64,000 bases of DNA, taken from NCBI RefSeq assembly GCF_003576645.1, contig NC_044930.1, positions 17,522,865-17,586,864 on the forward strand, given 5' to 3'. The stretch is from Ipomoea triloba. Lineage: Eukaryota > Streptophyta > Magnoliopsida > Solanales > Convolvulaceae. The notes under the pieces were generated by a model. That model searched no databases and was not told the DNA's origin. It saw nothing but the letters and a program-made list of their open reading frames with translations. Position 1 is the first letter of the stretch. Each line of letters opens with the position of its first letter. Made by a program: the position numbers and the translations under genes. Of the stretch, positions 56,913 to 64,000 are shown one piece after another.

Positions 56913-58575
56913 CTAGTTCTTCGAGACACATTGCACGATTGAAATAATGCTCAATGTTTATTTTTAAATAAGTACTTAAAACTATATCAATGCAATATTA
57001 TATTGGAGTAGTTTTTTCTCGTACATGTTTCATGTGTTGTGAAATGTGTGTTGTACATTCTCATCATGTGAAAGTATTGAACAGATTAGATTTGTAGAAG
57101 GTTAATGAGTAGTACATTTTGTTATATTTTCATAACTTGTTTACTTATAGTAACAACAATAGCTTTGCAGGTAGTCGAATACTGATGTGCAATATGTCTA
57201 GTTTCATCAACAATTTCTACATTCATTTTGCACATGTTTTTTTGAAGATTCATATTTTGGAATTAGTATGAATGAGTATATACTTGATTTTGTGTGTGTG
57301 TGTGTGTGTGTTTTTTTTTTTTTTTGTAAATTTTTTTGTTGATTTGATACTAACCTTGGAGTACTTACTATTGCCTTTTCATCACAATATATGCAGTTAA
57401 ATAGTTTGCCACTTTGTGCATAAAATTTTTTTAACAGTGACTACATCTTATATACCAATTATTTTTGTTGTCAAAATCGATGTTGATTTTGTCTTTAATT
57501 CAAACAAGTTGATTGTAGGAAATGAAATGAATTGTAAATTTATATTAGTTCTAATACATTTAAAGAATGCACAATAAGTATTTTACGTACAAGATTAATG
57601 AATGCTGCAACGGTAACTATTTTTCAAATTTCTTCCTTTTTCTGAATTTGAAAGATTAATTCCAACAATGTTGTAGTCTCAACATCTTTTCAATGCATCA
57701 AGTGTGTCACAATATTCTATTGCCCTACATTGACATTTTTAATAATGAGTTTTAAATCAATTTATTGAGTTATTTGAATGTCTTCTTTGTAAATAAATCC
57801 TCCATAAGTGGTTAATATGATTGGCTTCAAACTGTTTTTATTTTAATTTTTTCCATGTTATTAACATAATACTTGGTAAATAAATATATAACATTATTTT
57901 TTAGTATACCTTTGATATTTAATTACAAGACAATGGTAAAAAAAAATAATGAAAATTGTAGTGAATATAATTAATTAATAAATTTGAAGTTAAGGAATCT
58001 TTGTATTGTAGAAAATATAGACAACATAACCAATGAAATTATATCTCTTTTTAATTTTTGATAATGAATATTTTTTTTTGAATGACATTGTAGACATCGA
58101 ATTATAAATTAAAGAAATGCATATGTATTATTGTTTTGTTGTAACTACTAATTTATTTAATTTAATAAAAGTAATAGTGTGCTCTTTACTTTTAATAATA
58201 TACTCTAACATATTTGTTATATATGTTCAATAATTATGCCAACTTTGAGCGGAATGAGATTTGAACCTAAGACCTTACTTATAGAAAGTAATGGGTAAGT
58301 TAAAAGTTAACGGAATATTAACGAAAAATTTAATGGATAATCATATAATTAAGGATAAATTAGGAAATCTCAAATAAAAATATAAATCTAAACAATCTGA
58401 ACCATCCATTTGATTTAATAATTTGACCGTCATTTTTTCTACCCATTATAGACCTAACTTTCTTTGACTCTTATTAGTATAGTAGATAGTAGATATAGGC
58501 CTAACTTTTTTTGACTCTTGTTAGTATAGTAGATTATAGGCCTAACTTTCTTTGGACTCTTATTAGTATAGTAGA
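56913..58575 (-). mobile_element. Diverged non-autonomous Helitron, minus strand
   Basis: On the plus strand it starts CTAGTTCTTCGAGACACATT (3' end with a weakened hairpin) and ends near AGTATAGTAGA (5' end TCTACTATAC). Its body aligns in order with 59023-60580. The 3' end is also seen at 50907 and 51593 through the duplicated assembly. Three stacked 5'-end copies lie at 58440-58575. Confidence 0.65.
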
Positions 58576-58830
58576 TTTGAGACAATTGTTTAATTGAATT
58601 GGATTGACGATATGGATACCTAGTATTTTGTGGCCTAATCCTATCTTTAGTATACCAACCCTATTTCTATGTTTTAAAAGTATGCCACAGGACAAAAATA
58701 TATATGAATTTGACTTATAGTTAAAACATATGTATCTTATGATTTATTTTCTCAGCTATATCAAGGCAAAAAGTAGAATATAATGACAAAGACATCTTAG
58801 TTGACAATGACAAAGGCTCTAATTTCAAAG

Positions 58831-58835
<5 letters not shown>

Positions 58836-58902
<67 letters not shown>
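58836..58902. repeat. TA dinucleotide microsatellite
   Basis: About 67 bp of uninterrupted TA repeats between the two minus-strand Helitrons. Confidence 0.95.
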
Positions 58903-58905
<3 letters not shown>

Positions 58906-59022
58906 TAAAGGTACATTTTCAAACATTGGATCTCAGTTCAATTCTTAGTGATTTAAAAGTTATGTTAACTATATAATTCGTTAGGATGATATGATATGAA
59001 AATGACTAGATATATATAAATA

Positions 59023-60580
59023 CTAGTTTTATACGCGCATTGCGCGAATGAGTTAATGCCCAATGTTTATATTTAAATAAATATTTGAAAGTATATCAAT
59101 GCAAGATTATATAGGAGAAGTTTATACATGAGTAATTGAATGTCGAATTTGTTTATTTAAATATCTAACTCAAAATATATAAATCCAAGATAATATAGAA
59201 AATTCATTATAATTATTACTTAAATAAATGTTTGCAACCTTGTAAAATCGATAGTCTAAATATTTGGTCTAAAAATGATAGTCTAAATAAATACTACTTT
59301 TAATTTGAATTTTTCTAAGTGTTATTAATTCTCTTTTGAGTAACATTGTCATTGTCTTCATCTTTACTATCTGTTCTCTTCCTTTTTGTTGGTAGTGTGT
59401 TATTTGCAATTCAGTTATTGCTGGTAGCATAGATGACAACATCATGCAATGAGATTATGATATAAGAGCTATGGACTTTTCTTTAGGTGTTCTGCTTGAG
59501 GTTCATTTGGTTTAACCATTACTGTTGAATGAGTTATTGTGGATAAAGAAATCCCTAGTTTAAGAAAAAAAGATTAAATAAATTAATAAAAATTTGAAAA
59601 TTTAAAATATTATGTATTCCAAAGATATTAAAAGGTAGTTTCTCGCTTCAATTTGCTGAGTAATGGGTTATTTGAGTACTTTCATTGTCAACAAATTCTC
59701 CAAGTAGTTAATATGATTGGTTTCAAACTATTCTTTTTTTATTTTTTTTCATGGTATTAAAGAAATACATATGTATCATTTTTTGGTGTAACTACTAATT
59801 TATTTAATTCAATAAGAGTAAAATAGAGTGATTAAGCTTCAATTTGTTGGGTTATTATTTGAGTACTCTCTTTGTCAACCAATCCCCAAGTAGTTAATAT
59901 AATTAGCTTCAAATTATTTTAAATTTTTTTTTTCATAGTATTAATAAAATACTTGGTAAATAAATATATAACATTATTTTGTACTATAACTTTGATATTT
60001 AATTACAAGATATTGTAAAAATAAGATAATGGACAATGTAATGAATAAGAATTGATAAATTTGAATGTAAAGAATTTTTGCATGAGAGAAAATAAAGACA
60101 ATATAACTAATGAAATTAATTCTCTTATTTAATTTAATTTTTTGATAATGAATAATTTTTTCAAATAAAGGTATTGTAGACACATAATTCTAAATTAAAG
60201 AAATACATATGTATCATTTTTTGTTGTAGCTACTAATTTATTTGATTTAATAAGAGTAAAATAGAGTGAGAAACTTAATCATGTCAAATTTGATTGAGAT
60301 GAGTTTCGAACCTAAGGTCTTTCTTATAGAAATTAATGGGTAAGTTAAAAGTTAACGGAATATTAATGGAAAAGAGAATATTTAACGGAAAACTTAACGG
60401 TTAATCATAAAAGTAAGGTTAAATTAGGTAATCTCTATTAATAATATTAATCTGAATTATCTTAACCATCTATTTGATTAAATAATTCATCTGAACCATC
60501 CATTTGATTAAATAATTTGACCATCATTTTTTCTACCTATTTTAGGCCTAACTCTCTTTGGCTCTTATTGGTATAGTAGA
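59023..60580 (-). mobile_element. Non-autonomous Helitron, minus strand
   Basis: The plus strand begins CTAGTTTTATACGCGCATTG (3' end with CGCGCATTGCGCG hairpin) and ends GGTATAGTAGA (5' end TCTACTATACC). Its length (1558 bp) and sequence match 44162-45724. No coding content. Confidence 0.85.
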
Positions 60581-60612
60581 TATTAACTGTTAAAACTTTT
60601 AAATTTTTTGAT

Positions 60613-61563
60613 GTGTTATTTTCACTTTTGGTCCTACGACTATGGTAACATTTCCACATTTGGTCCCTGACTATTAAAATTTTCAGATTTGATCCCACAA
60701 TTTTTAAATCCCTACCACATTTGGTCATTCCGATTAAATTCTGGCCACATTCCGGTCACCGACACTTATTTTCCGGTGAGTAAATTCAGTTAATAAGGAC
60801 AATTTTGTCATTTCATTTTTTAAATTAAAAAAAAAAAACAGAGAAGCGGCAGGCTGGTCATCGTATTCTTCTTCTTCGTTCAGCGCCGGCGAAGAAGAAG
60901 ACCAGCGGCGGTGAGTGCGTGGTGGTGGTACGGTCATAGCAACCTCCGACGCAACGGTTGTCTCTTCCCACTCCTCCTCAGTCACGGACCTCGACGACGC
61001 CAGCACGATCAGCTGGATCAAGGACATGTTCATCTAGGCTTTGATAATCGAGGGTTAGGGGTTAATTTTTTTTTTCTTTGAATTTTTAAGGGGTTTCAAT
61101 TTGTGAGAGAAAGAGAAAGTGGGTAAGATAGATAAGATATGGAATCACCACAGAGCCCAGGGCAGCAAATACGATCGGTGGCGAATTTGAGAGGGAAGCA
61201 TCGTATTTCAGCTGAATTGAAGCGACTAGAGCAAGATACTCAATTCTTGGAGGTCTCTCTCTCTCGCTCATCGCCGCCGGTTCTTCTTCTTCTTCACCGG
61301 CGCCGAACGAAGAAGAAGAAGATCAACCTGCTGCTTTTCTGTTTTTTTTTTTAAATTTAAAAATGAAATGACAAAATTGCCCTTAACTGAATTTATTCGT
61401 CGGAAAATAAGTGTCGGTAATCGGAATGTGGCTGGAGTTTGATCGGAAGGACCAAATATGGTAGGAATTTAAAAGTCATGGGACCAAATCTAAAAATTTT
61501 AATAGTCAGGGACCAAATGTAGAAATGGTACCATAATCATGGGACCAAAAGTGAAAATAACTC
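60613..61563. mobile_element. Pack-MULE with captured gene fragments
   Basis: Flanked by 9-bp TTTTTTGAT (60604-60612, 61564-61572). Inverted repeats of about 300 bp start GTGTTATTTTCACTTTTGG and end CCAAAAGTGAAAATAACTC; the arms include CGCCGGCGAAGAAGAAGA and its complement. The roughly 350-bp core (60919-61270) is not repeated and has GC content unlike the surroundings. It carries a piece reading SSSVTDLDDASTISWIKDMF and a stop (60955-61036), source not recognised, and a G-gamma exon. Confidence 0.9.
61139..61252 (+). pseudogene. Captured first exon of a heterotrimeric G-protein gamma subunit gene
   Basis: The ATG at 61139 opens a 38-codon stretch with the plant G-gamma signature RGKHRISAELKRLEQDTQFLE, preceded by a purine-rich 5'-UTR-like leader. 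It stops at a GT donor (61253) exactly where the family continues with the coiled-coil ELE repeat. The C-terminal CaaX or cysteine-rich region is absent. The fragment lies between MULE inverted repeats, so it is captured DNA, not a complete gene. Reading past the donor gives only element sequence. Confidence 0.8.
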
Positions 61564-61572
61564 TTTTTTGAT

Positions 61573-62510
61573 CATTCAAAAGTGATCATATCCTATTTTT
61601 TTTAGTTAGTATTGATTGTTTCAACTATCTTTCTAACAACTTTAAATATTAATTTGAAAAATCATAATCACTATTTCTCATTAACATATCAAAATTGATC
61701 GGAAACAACGACCATATATTATCAGTAGTACCAAAAAATTTGATAGGATAATTGTTGAGTGAATGAGTGATTTCCCGAGTTTCCGGCCATTGGTGTTAGT
61801 CGAAAACTCCAAAAAATAAAAATAAAAATAAAAAAGAAATATTCAACTATTTCTAGTGAGAAACCTATAAATGGTTTCCCACTAAAAACAAGTTTCCAGG
61901 AAAAATCATTAATTAGTTGGTTTATGTGAAACAAATAAATGTTCTATCACGAACGGAAAGAAATCATTTAATAATTTTTTTTTCAGTCTGCAAGATACAA
62001 ATAAATTTTGCTGTAAAGATACAATAACTTTCTTTTTCTTTTTGAATTCTTTTGTTGTAAAGATACAGTGATTTAAAAAAAAAATTATTTTTAAACTTAA
62101 GACATCTCCAATGATAAAGATTAGAGAGGAAAAGGGAAAAAATGGAAGAAAATAATTAAAAGCAAAAATTGTTATTTTTCAGAAAGAACTTTCTCTCCAG
62201 AGAAAAGGCGAATCGGCGCGTAGTAAACGCGCACGGGAGGACAAGTATATTATAATTTTTTTGTCTCTCACCCACTGCTATGTCATAATTTTTTTTTGTT
62301 TTCTTTGAATCAAGCCGTTGAAATGGCTTGATTTATTATTATTAGTATTTTCACCCGTGCGATGCACATAATGAATTTGTTATAATTGCATTGAGGGAGG
62401 AAGAAAGGAAAATTTATGACTGCATTTTACACAAAAAAAAAATAGGCGTGTATAGGCTATTAGAAAAATAAATTTGCTCACCATTAAATTTTGAATGAAC
62501 TGGATTAAAT
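61573..62510. other. Spacer without supported genes
   Basis: AT-rich, with low-complexity AAATAAAAATAAA (61814-61835) and a region near 62100-62345 that has MITE-like wording (CATCTCCAATGATAAAGATT) and a Helitron-end-like CACCCGTGCGATGCACA. No complete element boundaries are found. Confidence 0.5.
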
Positions 62511-62713
62511 GTTGAAGAACCAACACTTATTTGCAATACCGACTCATTTTCTTAAAAAACATAAAAGGATCAGTATTTAGACGATTCTCATAGAATGCAA
62601 AGGTTATTACGATGAGCATTGAATCACATAATCATTAATGTAATAATACAAAGGATAATATATGAACCTAGAAGAGAGAGTCCTAAACCAATACAATGAC
62701 TAGAGTCCTAACA
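62511..62713 (-). repeat. 3' LTR of a Copia element
   Basis: On the minus strand it starts TGTTAGGACTCTAGTC at 62713, immediately after the purine tract TTGAGGGGGAG (62714-62724). A candidate end is TTCTTCAACA at 62511, giving about 203 bp, in the range of Ale/Retrofit-type Copia elements. The end is uncertain. Confidence 0.5.
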
Positions 62714-62720
62714 CTCCCCC

Positions 62721-63528
62721 TCAAGCATAAGGGTGAGCAACGACCTTGAGCTTGTCACGCAAAAAAGTAAAACGAGATGTCGAAAGCGGTTTAGTGAACA
62801 CGTCTGCCAACTGATCCTTCGTAGAAATGAAGTGGACCTGCAATTCCTTCTTAGACACCTTGTCCCAAACAAAGTGACAGTCAATCTCCACGTGCTTCGT
62901 GCGAGCATGGAAAATAGGATTCGCACATAGGTACGTGACGCCCAAGTTATCACACCATAAGCGCGGAACAGAACGCACAGGCAAACCAATCTCCTTCAGA
63001 AGTGACACAAGCCAAGTAACCTCAACAGTGACATCTACCAAGGCTTTGTATTCTGCCTCAGTAGAAGAACGCGCTATCGTGCGCTACTTCTGGCAGGACC
63101 AGGAGACCAGATTATTCCCAAAATAAACTGCAAAACTGCTAGTGGACTTCCGATCATCAGGATTACCAGCCCAATCCGAATCCGAGAAAGCATGAAGATC
63201 AACAGATAAGGACTTCGTAACGTGAAGACCATAGTGTAAAGTTCCTTTCACGTACCGTAAGACCCGTTTGAGCATGCACCAATCAGCTTTGGAAGGGGTA
63301 TGCATACACTGGCATATAAGATTAACAGCGCCAGACAAATCTGGACGGGTGACCGTAAGATACTGGAGGGCACCTGCAATACTACGGTACTAGGTAGGAT
63401 CAGCATAGGGCACCACTGAACCATCAACAGACTTCACAAGCGAAATCGGAGTAGACACCGGTTTACAGTCAACCATGCCCGAGCGTCTCAGAATATCAGA
63501 AATGTAGCGACGTTGCGAGAGAAGCATA
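62721..63528 (-). pseudogene. Copia pol 3' part: end of reverse transcriptase and RNase H
   Basis: Reads [97 protein letters not shown] and STKDQLADVFTKPLS, typical for Copia RNase H. Two in-frame stops replace conserved glutamines (DPT*YRSI near 63392 and CQK*RT near 63086), both CAG to TAG. It is truncated at 63528 by a new LTR. Confidence 0.9.
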
Positions 63529-64000
63529 TGATATCTACTATTTTGTACAATAATTCACCCCTTATTTTAGTTGTATTTCCCTTATCCTAGTGAAATTGGG
63601 AATTGTTTGTGTGTTATATTGTCCAAGTGTTGAATTATCTACAAGGAGCAACAAAGGAAGAATTTTGGAACATTTTGGACAAGTTCTGGAAGGAAAGGGA
63701 ATTACAAGGAAGGAAGGAAACAAGAATACAAATTGGAAAAGAATTGGAAGTTGCCTAATGGGCCAAGGCCCATCTATCTCTTATATATTCTACCTATTCT
63801 CTACAATTGAAGAAGATTCCCTTACAGAGTTCCCAACCCTAGTTAGTTTTAGATTATTTTCCCGCCTTCTCTTTATATTTCCCTAGCATAGTTTAGATTA
63901 GTTTCACATTAGATTATTTAATTTCAAGCTTGGAATCTCGGATTGAAGTTGGATTTGTTCTTTATCAGTTAAGTTCTCTTATTCCTTTATTTACTTTCTT
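63529..64000 (+). repeat. Left end of another LTR (element continues beyond the window)
   Basis: TGATATCTACTATTTTGTAC starts abruptly inside the Copia RT frame. A TATA-like CTTATATATTC lies at about 63780. No end or primer site is reached by 64000. Expected target duplication: GCATA (63524-63528). Superfamily not determinable from this part. Confidence 0.6.

Larger units (their letters stand above)
52007..57320 (+). repeat. Second copy of 45935-51310 (about 5.3 kb), probably an assembly artefact
   Basis: Base-by-base similar to 45935-51310 in the same orientation. It includes the Helitron end, PIF-type MITE (about 53800-54470), INT exons 4-1, the foldback element and its right flank. Differences are mostly short losses in the second copy, for example TTAGTAGACG to TTAGAGACG and CATCCTCCTAAC to CATCCCAAC, often in homopolymers. 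It is about 60 bp shorter overall. Excess deletions and the N at 51330 point to an unpolished long-read gap fill rather than a biological duplication. Confidence 0.85.

Noticed and set aside
45935..57320. Genuine tandem duplication of the inositol transporter
   Set aside because: Deletion-biased differences and the N join favour an assembly artefact; kept as a finding with tests rather than as two genes.
60734..61033. Minus-strand ORF of 99 codons in the Pack-MULE
   Set aside because: It is mostly the inverted-repeat arm read backwards; the captured pieces read better on the plus strand.

Overview
This window looks like nuclear DNA of a dicot plant, probably an asterid. Convolvulaceae is a guess, because no marker gene fixes the family. 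The evidence is spliced genes with GT/AG introns, plant transposon families of every major class (Sirevirus/Copia, Athila-like and Tekay-like Gypsy, L1 LINE, PIF/Harbinger, MULE, Helitron, MITEs), AT-rich spacers and a plant-type inositol transporter. There are no bacterial operons. At least 80 percent of the window is mobile DNA, much of it nested.

Layout. 1-5763: 3' half of a young Sirevirus-type Copia element, with an intact 1203-codon env-like ORF, polypurine tract and 1.83 kb LTR. It interrupts an Athila-like Gypsy element on the minus strand (broken gag 5764-6983, tRNA-Asp-type PBS 7142-7161, 5' LTR to about 9549). That LTR was itself hit by a retrocopied mRNA (7623-8386, 15-bp TSD) with an intact 82-aa ESF1/MEG-like cysteine-rich peptide ORF, and by a MITE. 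9550-15850: an older Copia element (+), split by the Athila element and by a deleted iMet-primed LTR element (9569-12158, TSD AAAAG). 16187-19368: a 5'-truncated L1 LINE with 15-bp TSDs.

19953-33762: a 1.3 kb non-autonomous Helitron blown up to 13.8 kb by three precise insertions: a PIF/Harbinger transposon (19963-24698), a second Helitron (24781-26830, carrying a MULE-MITE) and a MULE (27334-33038) with a transposase and a GRF zinc-finger gene. Related Helitron copies near 44-47.6 kb supply empty sites for several of these insertions. 33763-40252: microsatellites, MITEs, a Copia remnant, a foldback MULE and a broken U-box/ARM-repeat gene fragment.

41439-49764 (-): the one convincing host gene, a six-exon inositol transporter (INT4-like, 589 codons). 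Its fourth intron of about 6.0 kb is full of Helitrons and MITEs. A 5.3 kb block containing its first four exons recurs at 52007-57320 after a single N. The second copy differs mainly by small deletions, so it is more likely an assembly artefact than a real duplication. 56913-60580: two minus-strand Helitrons. 60613-61563: a Pack-MULE carrying a 5' exon fragment of a G-protein gamma subunit gene. 62511-63528: a minus-strand Copia 3' end. 63529-64000: the start of another LTR.

Apart from the inositol transporter, the genes serve the elements: transposases, reverse transcriptase, gag and env-like ORFs, and transposon-borne accessory ORFs. The retrocopied cysteine-rich peptide and the Pack-MULE cargo are the pieces most likely to have host relevance.
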